The position numbers and the translations under genes are program-made. From Pseudomonadota bacterium (lineage in GTDB: Bacteria > Pseudomonadota > Alphaproteobacteria > Acetobacterales > Acetobacteraceae), in the NCBI GenBank assembly GCA_021801255.1, contig JAJYYH010000062.1, forward strand, positions 1 to 64,000: a DNA stretch of 64,000 nucleotides. The letters run 5' to 3'. The notes beneath the pieces are model-generated. The model worked only from the letters and a program-made list of their open reading frames with translations. It had not been told where the DNA came from and did no database searches. Positions 38,831 to 48,047 of the stretch are shown here, in pieces. Positions within the stretch are counted from its first letter, which is position 1. The number at the start of each line of letters is the position of its first letter.

Positions 38831-41110
38831 CTACATCAGCGGGAAGCCAAACTGGCCGAGCGTCTTGAAGGTGATGTTGATCATCAACGCCTTCACGTTG
38901 GAAATCCCATTATAGTCGGTGAAGAGGTCGAAATAGTTGAATGCGATGATCGTGCAGTCATCCTCGTAGCCGCCATTCAGGCCATAGGCGACCGGCTCAT
39001 TGAGCGCCATATTTTCCTGGATATAGCCGCCCAGCCGCCAGTTGCCGAATTTTGTCTGGGCGCCGAGCAGCACTTCGTTGCGTGGAAAAAAGTAGCCCTG
39101 ATAGATCGGCGTGCCGGGTGGCAACGTGAAGCTCGGCAGCTGGTTGTAATAATAGAAAGGATCGATGTTGCTGTAGATATAGCCAAGCGTTACGCGGAAA
39201 TAGTCGGGCCCGATGCCGATCGTGGTGTCATTGAACTCGGTCTGCATGGTGTCGTGGTTGAGGCGGAAGCGGTAGGCGATATCGAACCAGTCGCTCGGCT
39301 GAAAATAGGCGCGGCCGACAATATCGGAAATGTTGCCGCCGAGCCCGGTGCCGGGGCCCCAGATCTGATACTCGGTCTGCGAGCGATAGGACTGGCCGAT
39401 CAGCGCATCGAACGTGTGCGCGCCATCGAACCATGCGAAATGCATGCCCAAATCGGCGCGTAGGCCGCCGCCGAGGCGGTCGATGCCGGGCATGCGGTTG
39501 ATCGAAAACAGGTTGGCGTCCGTGAACAGCGGATCGATGCTATCCTCGTTCGGGATGAGGTCAACGGGCGTGATGCCGTTGCCGTTGGGGCGGACGACGA
39601 ACTGGGTGATCGGTTCCAGCACCGTCGTCGCATTGCCATCGGTGCGCGAGAACGGCCAGTTCATCTTCGCCGCCACCACCGGCCAGAGCTGGGCCTCGGT
39701 CGCGCTGGAATAACGGCTGAAATTCGGGATCTGGTTGAGGCTCGATGCCTCATAGCCCGCCGCATACAACCGCGCCATGAAATTCCATTCCTGTCCCATC
39801 GGGCCCATCTCCGGCAGATTATAGCTCGGCGTGCCGTTGATCCGCTGGGTGTCGGTGCCGAGGAAGCGCAGCACGTTGAAGCCACCGCCATTGAAGGTGA
39901 CATAGCCGCCGAGTTCATCGGGCGTGCCGACATAGTCATAGAGATAGCGCGGCATAACGTAGGGCAGCTCGGCGTTGTTCACGATATTGAGCAGACCCTG
40001 ATAGAATTGCGTATCGAGGCGCGAATAGGCGCCCTGGCCGAAACCCTCGAGATAGGTGGTGCTGGAAAGCACGTCGTTGCCGTAGCCGGGGATAAGGAAG
40101 TCGCGGAGATAGTTGGCCGAACTTGCCTCGTTGACGTTGAAGCCATAGCGCCAGTTCTCGTCCAGGCTGAAATCGCCCTTGCCGAAGAACAGCCCCTGCA
40201 TGGCGCCTTCATCATAAGCGATCGCGGTTTCGATATTGATCGAGCCGTTGTTGAAGCGCTGGCGATAATCGGTCTCGAGCTGCGGCTGGTCGGTGCTGTC
40301 GAGCCAGGGGGTGATGGTGATATCGGAGGATTTATCGATCACGTAGTAGTATGGCAGGGCCAGGAACGCGCCGATGAACGTGTTGGTGCCGGCATCCGGA
40401 GCGAGGAAGCCGCTCTCGCGCTTGACCGTGGAATCGGGCGTCGAGACATAGGGCAGATAGAAAATCGGAACGCCGAGAATCTCCATCGTCGCGTCCTGGA
40501 ACTTGATGCGCTTCTCGTCGAGGTCATCGACCGCCGAATAGGCGCGCAACTGCCATACCGGCGGCTTGCTGGGGTCGTCCTTGCAGAGCGTGCAGGCGGA
40601 ATAGACCACCCGGCTCATCTCGTTGGAGACGCCATCGGTGCGGCGCCCGCCATTGGCGGCGAGGCGGGCGTTTTCCTGCATCGCCGAGCGCATGCCGCGC
40701 ATCACCGCCTCGCGCATGCCCGCGGTCAGCTCGGCGTAGTCGGAGAACAGCACCTCGCCATCGGGCTCCAGCAGCACGACATGGCCGGTGGCGGCAACGA
40801 CGTCGGTATTGCGGTCATAGACGATCTTGTCGGCACGCAGCACATGGTCGTTCTGCCAGGCCTCGACATGGCCGGTCGCGGTGACGAGGCCGTTGTCGCG
40901 GTCATAGACGATTTGATCGGCGGTGAAGCTCACCGGCCCGTTTTTCTCAATCGGCTGGGTATGCACGCCGGTGCCGAATTGCGGCTTGTTGAAGGGGGTG
41001 AAGCCGGGCGGCACGGGCTGCGCCGATGCCCCGAGGGGCCAGGCGAGACCCATCAGCAGCGCCAGCAGCGGCCGCCGCCAAGCGACACATCCCCCCCCCG
41101 CTATCGCCAT
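38831..41110 (-). CDS. lptD: LPS-assembly protein LptD
   Basis: The 759-residue outer-membrane protein has a signal peptide (LLALLMGLAWPLGASAQ) and an N-terminal OstA-like beta-jellyroll (FTADQIVYDRDNGLVTATGH; LRADKIVYDRNTDVVAATGH). A CTLC pair follows, then a long beta-barrel region rich in aromatic residues, ending in LPS-assembly strands. It inserts LPS into the outer leaflet with LptE. Codons 4-8 contain a run of nine G (41091-41099 on the plus strand as C), close to the start. lptG ends three bases upstream, so lptF-lptG-lptD are one operon. Confidence 0.96.
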   Translation of the reverse strand: MAIAGGGCVAWRRPLLALLMGLAWPLGASAQPVPPGFTPFNKPQFGTGVHTQPIEKNGPVSFTADQIVYDRDNGLVTATGHVEAWQNDHVLRADKIVYDRNTDVVAATGHVVLLEPDGEVLFSDYAELTAGMREAVMRGMRSAMQENARLAANGGRRTDGVSNEMSRVVYSACTLCKDDPSKPPVWQLRAYSAVDDLDEKRIKFQDATMEILGVPIFYLPYVSTPDSTVKRESGFLAPDAGTNTFIGAFLALPYYYVIDKSSDITITPWLDSTDQPQLETDYRQRFNNGSINIETAIAYDEGAMQGLFFGKGDFSLDENWRYGFNVNEASSANYLRDFLIPGYGNDVLSSTTYLEGFGQGAYSRLDTQFYQGLLNIVNNAELPYVMPRYLYDYVGTPDELGGYVTFNGGGFNVLRFLGTDTQRINGTPSYNLPEMGPMGQEWNFMARLYAAGYEASSLNQIPNFSRYSSATEAQLWPVVAAKMNWPFSRTDGNATTVLEPITQFVVRPNGNGITPVDLIPNEDSIDPLFTDANLFSINRMPGIDRLGGGLRADLGMHFAWFDGAHTFDALIGQSYRSQTEYQIWGPGTGLGGNISDIVGRAYFQPSDWFDIAYRFRLNHDTMQTEFNDTTIGIGPDYFRVTLGYIYSNIDPFYYYNQLPSFTLPPGTPIYQGYFFPRNEVLLGAQTKFGNWRLGGYIQENMALNEPVAYGLNGGYEDDCTIIAFNYFDLFTDYNGISNVKALMINITFKTLGQFGFPLM

Positions 41111-41113
41111 GCC

Positions 41114-42226
41114 TCAGCCGTCTTCCAGATGCAGCAGCAGGGCGATCGCCAGCATCAGCCCCGAGGCGGCGGGCGCCCAGGCTGCCAGCACCACTGGCAG
41201 GGCACCGGAGCCGCCGAATTCCTCGGCGATTTTTGAAACCATGAAGAGCGCGAAACCGGCGGCGACGCCGCTGCCGATCAACCGCGCGGTGCCGCCGCGC
41301 CGGGTCGGGCGCATGGAGAACCCGGCCGCGACCAGCGTCATCGTCGCGGCCAGCACGGGCAGCGCGAGCAGGGTCTGGAAGCGCAGCCGATGGCGGATCG
41401 CGGAAAAACCCGAGCGTTCCAGCAGGGCGATGAAATCGGGCAGTTTCCAGAAGGAAAGCGTATCCGGCGAGGCAAAACTCTCCTCGACACGCCCAACCGT
41501 GAGATCGGTCGGCAGCCTGATCGTGGTCGTCGGATCGGGCGGATGATCGACCGAGATGACATGCGCCTCTTCGAGAACCCAGTTGCCGTGAGCGAGGATG
41601 GCGCGCGCCGCCTCGATGCGTTGCAGCAACTGATCGTGCGGGGCGAGGCGAAAGACGCTGACGGCGCGGGCGTTGAGCGTGCGGCCTTTCAGATTGACAC
41701 TGTCGGCGTGGATAATCGAAATGCCGTCGGGCGTCAGTTCGTGATCGGCCTGGCGCAACCAGAGCTGGCCGCCATTGAGCGAGAGCGGGCCGCTCTCGGT
41801 GGTGAGATAGAGACTGTCAAGCCGTTCGGCACGCGCCAGCATGACCGCCGAAAGCGGGCTGACGGCGGCGGTGGTGAAAACACCGAGCAGGGCTGCGGCG
41901 GCGATCGGGCCGGAGAGAAACTGCCAGGCGGAAAGCCCCGTCGCGCGGGCGACCACCAGCTCGGAGGAGCGCGTGAGCCGCCAGAACGCCGAGATGCCGC
42001 CGAGCAGGACCGCGAACGGCAGGATCTCCATGGCTTCCCAGGGGAGGCGGAGGGCGGCGATCTCGGTGACGATGCCAAACGTCGCTTGCGGCTTGGTCGC
42101 GGCGCGGCGCAGCAATTCGATGAAATCGAACAGCGCGACGAGGCCGGCGAGCGCGGCGATCATCGTCAGCACCGCGAGGATGAACACCCGCGAGACATAA
42201 AGCGTGAGGGTGAGCGCGAGTTTCAC
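41114..42226 (-). CDS. lptG: LPS export ABC transporter permease LptG
   Basis: The 370-residue membrane protein belongs to the YjgP/YjgQ family. It has membrane segments near the start (YVSRVFILAVLTMIAALAGL VALFDFIELLRRA), a second pair (LPFAVLLGGISAFWRLTRSS ELVVARATGLS), a periplasmic jellyroll in the middle and three helices at the end. With LptF and the ATPase LptB it extracts LPS from the inner membrane. Its start overlaps the lptF stop by four bases. Confidence 0.96.
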   Translation of the reverse strand: MKLALTLTLYVSRVFILAVLTMIAALAGLVALFDFIELLRRAATKPQATFGIVTEIAALRLPWEAMEILPFAVLLGGISAFWRLTRSSELVVARATGLSAWQFLSGPIAAAALLGVFTTAAVSPLSAVMLARAERLDSLYLTTESGPLSLNGGQLWLRQADHELTPDGISIIHADSVNLKGRTLNARAVSVFRLAPHDQLLQRIEAARAILAHGNWVLEEAHVISVDHPPDPTTTIRLPTDLTVGRVEESFASPDTLSFWKLPDFIALLERSGFSAIRHRLRFQTLLALPVLAATMTLVAAGFSMRPTRRGGTARLIGSGVAAGFALFMVSKIAEEFGGSGALPVVLAAWAPAASGLMLAIALLLHLEDG

Positions 42227-43365
42227 GCCAGCCGCTCAACGATCGCCCGTGGGTGCGCACCCCGCCGCAGTTCCGGCACGAACAGCACGGAAGCGGCGAT
42301 CATGCCCGGCACGACCGCCTCCACCCAGATCAGCGGGATTAGAATGGCAAAGCGGGATGCCAGATTGGCGACGACGAGGCCGAGTGCCAGCAGCCCGACC
42401 ACCACCAGCACCGCGACGAACGGACGCAGCAAGCCGCCATGGCGCTGAAACGCCCCGCGCAGCACCGCGACCAGCGCGACCAGCGCGAACGAGACGGCGG
42501 TGAACGGCGAGGACAACCGGCGATGCGCCTCGACCTCGAATTTCGGCACGTCACGCGGGCTGACGATCGCCGGATCGGGGTGCAGCAGCTCGCCGAGCGA
42601 CATCTCGGTCGCGTCGCGGAAGCGCTGCGCGTTGCCTTTGCTGGTCGAGGTCAGCTCGACGACATTCTCGGCAAAGGTGAGAATGTTGAGCCGCCCGGTC
42701 TTCTGGTCGATTTCCTGGCGCGTGCCTTCGAGCAGCAGGAGCCGCGGCGCGTCCTTGGAGGGGAGAAAGCGGCCACGGCGGGCAAGAATCGTGGCGTGCG
42801 CGTTCTTCTGGCGCCGGTCATCGATCAGCACGCCGCGCAGCGTGCCATCGGTATCGCGCTTGCGCACATAGACCGTGAGATCCTCCGAAACCGGGCTAAA
42901 CACGCCATCCTGGAGCAGGAAGGCGGCCATGCGGTTACGAATACGAAACTGCTCCTCGCGGAACGCCGCCGAGGCATGCGGCACGATCCAGACGTCGAGA
43001 AACAGGCAGGAGAGCGCGGCAAGGGCGGCGAGAATAAGGGCCGGGCGGGCAAGGGCGAAAGGCGAGAGGCCGGCGGAGCGCATCACGGTGATCTCGCGGT
43101 CGCCGGCAAAGCGCATATAGACGAACTGCACCACGACATAGGTGGTGATCGGCAGGATGACGGCGATGAAGCCCGGGATGAGGAGGCCGGTGAGTTGCAG
43201 GAACACCAGCATCGAAAGGCCGCGATTGACCACGAGATCGATGAAGCGCAGCGATTGGGTGAGCCAGATCAACGCTACCAGCCCGCCAGTCGAGGCGAGC
43301 AGCGCCACCAGGAGCTGGCGCAGCATGTAGCGGTCGATCTGGCCGAGGCGGAGCGCGGAGAGCAT
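42223..43365 (-). CDS. lptF: LPS export ABC transporter permease LptF
   Basis: The 380-residue membrane protein is the partner of LptG. It begins IDRYMLRQLLVALLASTGGL VALIWLTQSLRFIDLVVNRG, with FAGDREITVMRSAGLSPFAL ARP as the coupling-helix region that touches LptB. A periplasmic domain and C-terminal membrane helices follow. It is the first gene of the lptF-lptG-lptD-surA-rsmA run. Its upstream region holds two short tandem repeats (43399-43426 and 43441-43488) where the promoter should be. Confidence 0.96.
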   Translation of the reverse strand: MLSALRLGQIDRYMLRQLLVALLASTGGLVALIWLTQSLRFIDLVVNRGLSMLVFLQLTGLLIPGFIAVILPITTYVVVQFVYMRFAGDREITVMRSAGLSPFALARPALILAALAALSCLFLDVWIVPHASAAFREEQFRIRNRMAAFLLQDGVFSPVSEDLTVYVRKRDTDGTLRGVLIDDRRQKNAHATILARRGRFLPSKDAPRLLLLEGTRQEIDQKTGRLNILTFAENVVELTSTSKGNAQRFRDATEMSLGELLHPDPAIVSPRDVPKFEVEAHRRLSSPFTAVSFALVALVAVLRGAFQRHGGLLRPFVAVLVVVGLLALGLVVANLASRFAILIPLIWVEAVVPGMIAASVLFVPELRRGAHPRAIVERLA

Positions 43366-43398
43366 GGCGGCCTGCGTTTCGTCGTTCCAGCGTTCAAC

Positions 43399-43488
43399 CC
43401 ATTAGCGGTGGGCCATTAGCGGTGGGCGATCGGACCCACGCCATCCACGTCGCGGTTTAGTGAGCCATCCGCGTCGCGGGTTAGTGAG
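43399..43488. repeat. Two short tandem duplications upstream of lptF
   Basis: CCATTAGCGGTGGG occurs twice in tandem (43399-43412, 43413-43426). A 24-base unit, CCATCC(A/G)CGTCGCGG(T/G) TTAGTGAG, occurs twice in tandem (43441-43464, 43465-43488). Both lie 34-123 bases upstream of the lptF start, in the likely promoter region. Confidence 0.85.
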
Positions 43489-43552
43489 CCAGAGCGCGCC
43501 GGAAAGCAACCGGATTTCTGCCTCATGGGCTCAGCGCCTGAAAATCCATCGG

Positions 43553-43627
43553 GCTTGAAAAAACGCCCTCCGAGAACAGTGGTTTTCCCCTCGATTTCCG
43601 GGCGCGAGGGCATGCTTTGCCAAACGC
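43553..43627 (-). repeat. Family II terminator-like repeat, copy after FAD dehydrogenase gene
   Basis: In sense direction, just after the TGA at 43628, it reads GCGTTTGGCAAAGCATGCCC, TCGCGCCCGGAAATCGAG, GGGAAAACC and CGGAGGGCGTTTTTTCAAGC. The GCCCTC and GAGGGC arms pair, and six T follow. This is one of the two best-preserved copies. Confidence 0.8.
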
Positions 43628-45061
43628 TCAGGGCAGCAGCTTGCCGGGGTTCATCAGGCCACGCGGGTCAAGCGCCGCCTTGATCGCCCGCATCATCGCG
43701 AGTTCCGCGCCCCCTCGCCACGCCGGCATCATATAGGTCTTGAGCCGGCCGACGCCATGCTCGGCGGAAAAACTTCCCCCCAGGCGCCGCACCACGGCGT
43801 TGACCGCCTCCATCACCTCATGGCCGCGGGCGAGGAAATCGGCCGCCGCCATGTCATCGGGCTGCTGCAGGTTAAAGTGGATATTGCCATCGCCCATGTG
43901 GCCGAAGGCGATGACCGCGCAGCCGGGAACAAGGGTTGTGCACGCACTTGAGGCTTCGCGCAAAAATTGTGGAACCTCCGAGACGGGCACGGAAACATCG
44001 TTCTTGATGCTGGCCCCGGCGCGCCTCTGCGCCTCGGCGTGGTCCTCGCGGAGCCGCCAGATGGCGCGCGCTTGGGCTTCCGTCGCGGCGATGGTGGCAT
44101 CGCTCACTTCGCCCGCGGCAAGCGCCGCAGCGAGTAGCTCCTCAAGCGCCAGGGCGAGATCGCCGGCGCCGTTCTCGTCCCGCGCGCGGGCCGTGGCGAG
44201 TTCGATCAGGACGTAGTGCGCCGCCGCCGCCGCGGCGAGCGGGAGGGAGGTATCGGGAATATGGCGGAGCACCAGCGCCATGCCGGCCTGGTTCATGTAT
44301 TCGAAGGCGAGCAGGGCGGCGGGGTCATGGCGCTGACAGCGGTTGAGCAGCGCGAGCGCGGCCTCGGGGTGTGGCACCGCGGCGAACCCCACGACGCGCT
44401 GGCGCAGCGGGGGCGCGAGCCGGAGCACGGCGGCGGTGATGATGCCGAGCGTGCCCTCCGCACCGACGAAAAGCTGGCGCAGGCAATAGCCGGTATTATC
44501 CTTGCGCAGCCGCCGCAGCCCGTTCCACACCTGCCCGTCGGCGAGCACCACTTCAAGGCCGAGCACGAGGTCGCGGGCATTGCCGTAGCGCAGCGTGTGG
44601 TTGCCCCCGGCATTGGTCGAAAGCACGCCGCCGATCGTCGCACTCCCTTCCGAGGCGATGGAAAGCGTGAGCAAGGTTCCGGCCTCGGCGGCGGCGTCTT
44701 GCGCCGCCTGGAGCGTCACGCCGGCCTCGACCGTCATGGTGAGATCGACCGGATCGAGGGCGCGGACGCGATTGAGCCGGGCGAGGCTCACGACCACTTC
44801 GCGTCCGTCCTCATGGGGCGTCGCACCACCCACCATGCTGGTATTGCCGCCTTGCGGCACGGTCGCGATGCCGGATTGGGCGCAAAGCGCGACGGCGGCG
44901 GCGAGTTCCTCGGTGTTTGCCGGCCGCAACACGGCGAGCGGCCGGCCACGATAGAGACGGCGCCAATCCTCGGCATAAGGCGCGATATCGGCCGGCGCGG
45001 TGATCAGGCCGCGCCGGCCGAGCAGGCCCCCAAGGGCGGCAAGCAGCGAGGTCTCAGCCAT
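43628..45061 (-). CDS. FAD-linked 2-hydroxyacid dehydrogenase (GlcD/D2HGDH type)
   Basis: The 477-residue protein has a PCMH-type FAD domain at about 40-220 (VPQGGNTSMVGGATPHEDGR; LSIASEGSATIGGVLSTNAG GNHTLRYGNARDLVLGLEVV). The C-terminal part has GHMGDGNIHFN, SFSAEHGVGRLKTYMM and DPRGLMNPGKLLP, all typical of D-lactate / D-2-hydroxyglutarate dehydrogenases. It oxidises a 2-hydroxy acid and passes electrons on, probably to ETF or quinone. The ETF:quinone oxidoreductase gene is only 0.9 kb away. The exact substrate is not decidable. Confidence 0.92.
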   Translation of the reverse strand: MAETSLLAALGGLLGRRGLITAPADIAPYAEDWRRLYRGRPLAVLRPANTEELAAAVALCAQSGIATVPQGGNTSMVGGATPHEDGREVVVSLARLNRVRALDPVDLTMTVEAGVTLQAAQDAAAEAGTLLTLSIASEGSATIGGVLSTNAGGNHTLRYGNARDLVLGLEVVLADGQVWNGLRRLRKDNTGYCLRQLFVGAEGTLGIITAAVLRLAPPLRQRVVGFAAVPHPEAALALLNRCQRHDPAALLAFEYMNQAGMALVLRHIPDTSLPLAAAAAAHYVLIELATARARDENGAGDLALALEELLAAALAAGEVSDATIAATEAQARAIWRLREDHAEAQRRAGASIKNDVSVPVSEVPQFLREASSACTTLVPGCAVIAFGHMGDGNIHFNLQQPDDMAAADFLARGHEVMEAVNAVVRRLGGSFSAEHGVGRLKTYMMPAWRGGAELAMMRAIKAALDPRGLMNPGKLLP

Positions 45062-45076
45062 GGCAGGATTCCTTCT

Positions 45077-45880
45077 TCATGAGGCCGACGGCGCGGCCGC
45101 CGCGGCGTCGAGCCGCAGGCGAAGCGCCACGAGATCGGCCCAGGCGGCGCGCTTGGCGCCCGGCATGCGCAGCAGGTAGGCGGGGTGATAGGTGGCAAGC
45201 GCCGGGATCGGGGCGGCGAGGCCAGGGATGGCGACCTCGCGCCAGGTGCCGCGCAGGCGGGTGATGCCGGTTTTGCCGCCGAGCAGCGCCTTGCTCGCGA
45301 GCCCCCCCAGCAGCAGCAAATGGCGCGGGCGCGCCAGGGCGATATGGCGATGGAGAAAGGGCAGGCAAAGCGCCACCTCGGTATCGCTCGGGTTGCGGTT
45401 GCCGGGCGGACGCCAGGGGATGAGATTGGTGATCAGGCAGCGCGTGCGGTCGATGCCGATGCTCGCCAGCATGCGATCGAGGAGCTGGCCGGAGGGGCCG
45501 ACAAAGGGCAGGCCGGCACGGTCTTCCTCGGCACCCGGCGCCTCGCCGATGAGCATCAGCCGCGCGGCCGGGTTGCCGTCGCTGAACACCAGATGGGTTG
45601 CCGTATCCCGCAGCGCGCAGCCCTCGAAGGCGGCAAGCGCGGCGCGCAATTCGGCCAGGGTCGTGGCGCTCTCGGCCGCCGCCACGGCGCGGGCGAGCGC
45701 CGGCGCGGCAGGGATCATGCTCGGTCCGACAGGCCGGGCCGGGGGCGTCGGCGCGGCCAGGGGGTGTGTCAGGGATTGCGGCGGCGGGGCGGCGACGCAA
45801 AGGCGATCGCGCGCCGCTTCTTCCAGCGCCTCGTCCGCCCCCCACTCAAATTGCAGCCGCAAGGCCGACCAGAGATTCAA
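45077..45880 (-). CDS. Uracil-DNA glycosylase, family 4-like
   Basis: The 267-residue protein has motif [21 protein letters not shown], then [16 protein letters not shown], and the late motif TYHPAYLLR that contacts the flipped base. It removes uracil from DNA. Family 4 enzymes hold a 4Fe-4S cluster by four Cys. Here the first position of the usual CxxC is missing ([18 protein letters not shown]); the Cys in RTRCLITN and VALCLPF remain. Related alphaproteobacterial proteins look the same. The start is probably the TTG at 45880, which follows GGGAG; a TTG at 45925 is possible. Confidence 0.85.
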   Translation of the reverse strand: MNLWSALRLQFEWGADEALEEAARDRLCVAAPPPQSLTHPLAAPTPPARPVGPSMIPAAPALARAVAAAESATTLAELRAALAAFEGCALRDTATHLVFSDGNPAARLMLIGEAPGAEEDRAGLPFVGPSGQLLDRMLASIGIDRTRCLITNLIPWRPPGNRNPSDTEVALCLPFLHRHIALARPRHLLLLGGLASKALLGGKTGITRLRGTWREVAIPGLAAPIPALATYHPAYLLRMPGAKRAAWADLVALRLRLDAAAAAPSAS

Positions 45881-45973
45881 CAGCGCCGCTCCCGTGCCGG
45901 CAGGTCTCGTGCATCGCTTTTGCACAAGCGGCGCGGATCGGCTAGACTAACCATAGAGCAAGGAGGATAACCT

Positions 45974-47611
45974 ATGGGGCAAGATATTACCGTTCGTGAG
46001 CGGATGGATTTCGACGTGGTCATCGTCGGCGCCGGCCCCGCCGGCCTCAGCGCCGCCATTCAGCTCAAGCGCCTCGCCCCCGAGGCCGCGATCTGCGTGG
46101 TCGAGAAGGGCAGCGAGGTCGGCGCCCATATCCTCTCGGGCGCGGTGATCGAGCCGCGCGCGTTGTCCGAACTGATCCCCGAGTGGCGGGAAAAGGGTGC
46201 GCCGCTGACCACCCCGGCGCGCCGCGACCGCTTCCTCCTCCTCACCGAGCGCCGCGCGTTTCGCATGCCGACCCCGCCGCAGATGCACAACGCCGGCAAT
46301 TTCGTCGCCAGCCTCGGCGATCTCTGCCGCTGGCTCGCCACCGAGGCCGAGACGCTCGGCGTCGAGATCTATCCCGGTTTCGCCGCGGCCGCCTTCATCG
46401 AGGAGGAAGGGCGCGTCGCCGGCATCATCATCGGCGATATGGGCATCACCAAAAGCGGCGCGCCGGGCCCAGCCTATCAGCCGGGAATGGAGCTGCGCGC
46501 AGCCTACACCGTGTTCGCCGAGGGCTGCCACGGCTCGCTCACCAAGCAGTTGATCCGGCGCTTTGCCCTGCGTGGGGCCGACCATCCCCAAACCTATGGG
46601 CTCGGCGTCAAGGAATTGTGGGAGGTGCCGGCGGCGAACCATCGGCCGGGAGAGATTATCCATACCGTCGGCTGGCCGCTCGATCGCAGCACCTATGGCG
46701 GCTCGTTTCTCTATCATTTCGGGGATAACCTGGTCTCCTACGGTTTCGTCGTCGGCCTCGATTACCGCAATCCCTGGCTTTCGCCCTTCGAGGAGATGCA
46801 GCGCCTGAAAACCCATCCCGCGATGCGGGGGCATTTTTCCGGCGCGCGGCGTATCGCCTATGGCGCGCGGGCACTGGTGGAAGGCGGCATGCAGGCCTTG
46901 CCGAAACTGGTATTTCCCGGCGGGTTGCTGATCGGCGATACGGCGGGGTTTCTCAACGTGCCCAAGATCAAGGGCACGCACATGGCGATGAAATCGGGCA
47001 TGGTGGCGGCCGAGGCGCTGGCCGAGGCGCTGGGCGGCGCCCGCTCGGCGGAACTCGCGGCCTACCCGGAGCGCCTGCGCGCCACCTGGCTGTGGGAGGA
47101 GTTGCACGCCGCGCGCAATATCCGCCCCGGCTTTGCCCGGTTCGGCTTCTGGGGCGGTTTGCTCAACGCCGCGATCGATACCTATGTCCTGCGCGGGCGC
47201 GCCCCCTGGACGCTCGCGCACGCCCATCCCGACCATGCCACGCTGCAACCCGCCGCGGCCGCCCCCCGCATCGCCTATCCCAAGCCCGATGGCGTGCTGA
47301 CCTTCGACCGCTTGTCCTCGGTGTTCATCAGCAACACCAACCACGAGGAGGACCAACCGGCGCATTTGCGTCTGCGCGCGCCGGAGCGCTGGCGGGAGGT
47401 GAACTGGGAGCGTTATGCGGCACCGGAGAGCCGCTATTGCCCGGCCGGGGTCTATGAGGCGGTGGGGGTCGAGACGGGCGCGCCGCGCTTGCAGATCAAC
47501 GCGCAGAACTGCGTGCATTGCAAAACCTGCGACATCAAGGATCCGGGCCAGAATATCGACTGGTGCACGCCCGAGGGCGGCGGCGGCCCGAATTATCCCT
47601 CCGGCATGTAG
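45974..47611 (+). CDS. Electron transfer flavoprotein-ubiquinone oxidoreductase
   Basis: The 545-residue protein has the FAD site VVIVGAGPAGLSAAIQLKRL near residue 17 and the family core PQTYGLGVKELWEVP. It then has GGSFLYHFGDNLVSYGFVVG LDY and GGLLIGDTAGFLNVPKIKGT HMAMKSGM. A C-terminal 4Fe-4S domain with Cys in RYCPAGVYE, NCVHCKTCDIKDP and WCTPEGGGGPNYPSGM closes it. It moves electrons from ETF, fed by acyl-CoA and similar dehydrogenases, to membrane ubiquinone. AAGGAGGATAACCT is a strong ribosome site before ATG 45974. It is divergent from the glycosylase gene. Confidence 0.97.
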   Translation: MGQDITVRERMDFDVVIVGAGPAGLSAAIQLKRLAPEAAICVVEKGSEVGAHILSGAVIEPRALSELIPEWREKGAPLTTPARRDRFLLLTERRAFRMPTPPQMHNAGNFVASLGDLCRWLATEAETLGVEIYPGFAAAAFIEEEGRVAGIIIGDMGITKSGAPGPAYQPGMELRAAYTVFAEGCHGSLTKQLIRRFALRGADHPQTYGLGVKELWEVPAANHRPGEIIHTVGWPLDRSTYGGSFLYHFGDNLVSYGFVVGLDYRNPWLSPFEEMQRLKTHPAMRGHFSGARRIAYGARALVEGGMQALPKLVFPGGLLIGDTAGFLNVPKIKGTHMAMKSGMVAAEALAEALGGARSAELAAYPERLRATWLWEELHAARNIRPGFARFGFWGGLLNAAIDTYVLRGRAPWTLAHAHPDHATLQPAAAAPRIAYPKPDGVLTFDRLSSVFISNTNHEEDQPAHLRLRAPERWREVNWERYAAPESRYCPAGVYEAVGVETGAPRLQINAQNCVHCKTCDIKDPGQNIDWCTPEGGGGPNYPSGM

Positions 47612-47679
47612 GGAAGGTTTGCCAAGGCCCGGCCTTTGGTGGAGATGCGGGAGTAAAGCCCCCTCCCCTCGCCCTTGCC

Positions 47680-48003
47680 TTAATTCGCCGCCCCCGGCGG
47701 GAGTGGCGGCATGGTCGGCGGATGGGTTTTTTCCTTGTTCAGCAATTCCTGATCGAGCTGCATCAATTCCTTGTTGATGTCGCGCTGCTGGGCGGCGTCG
47801 GGAGCGACGCCGGATTCGTGTTCCAGGGGCGTGACCTCTTGTTCGGTCGGCTGATGCGGCAGCGAATCCCAGATATTGCCGATGCGTTGCGGTGGGTTTT
47901 GCGTCTCCTGGGCCCAGGCCACCACGGGCGCGAGGGCGAACAGCACCCCGGCCGCAGCGAGGCATGGGCGGGAAAGAGCACGGTTTGCCCGCTTGAACAA
48001 CAT
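47680..48003 (-). CDS. Small exported protein downstream of hpnN (107 aa)
   Basis: The protein begins with a signal peptide (SRPCLAAAGVLFALAPVVAW AQ). The remainder is about 75 residues, hydrophilic and mostly helical (NIWDSLPHQPTEQEVTPLEH; QQRDINKELMQLDQELLNKE K), ending in a Pro-rich tail. No family is recognised. It is the third gene of a leftward set hpnN - 125-aa protein - this gene, with 44 bases before it. Similar small proteins occur in Acetobacteraceae, but I cannot assign a role. Confidence 0.72.
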   Translation of the reverse strand: MLFKRANRALSRPCLAAAGVLFALAPVVAWAQETQNPPQRIGNIWDSLPHQPTEQEVTPLEHESGVAPDAAQQRDINKELMQLDQELLNKEKTHPPTMPPLPPGAAN

Positions 48004-48047
48004 TTTTTAATAATATCCGGCTGCCACCGAGGCGGCAATGCGCCGGA

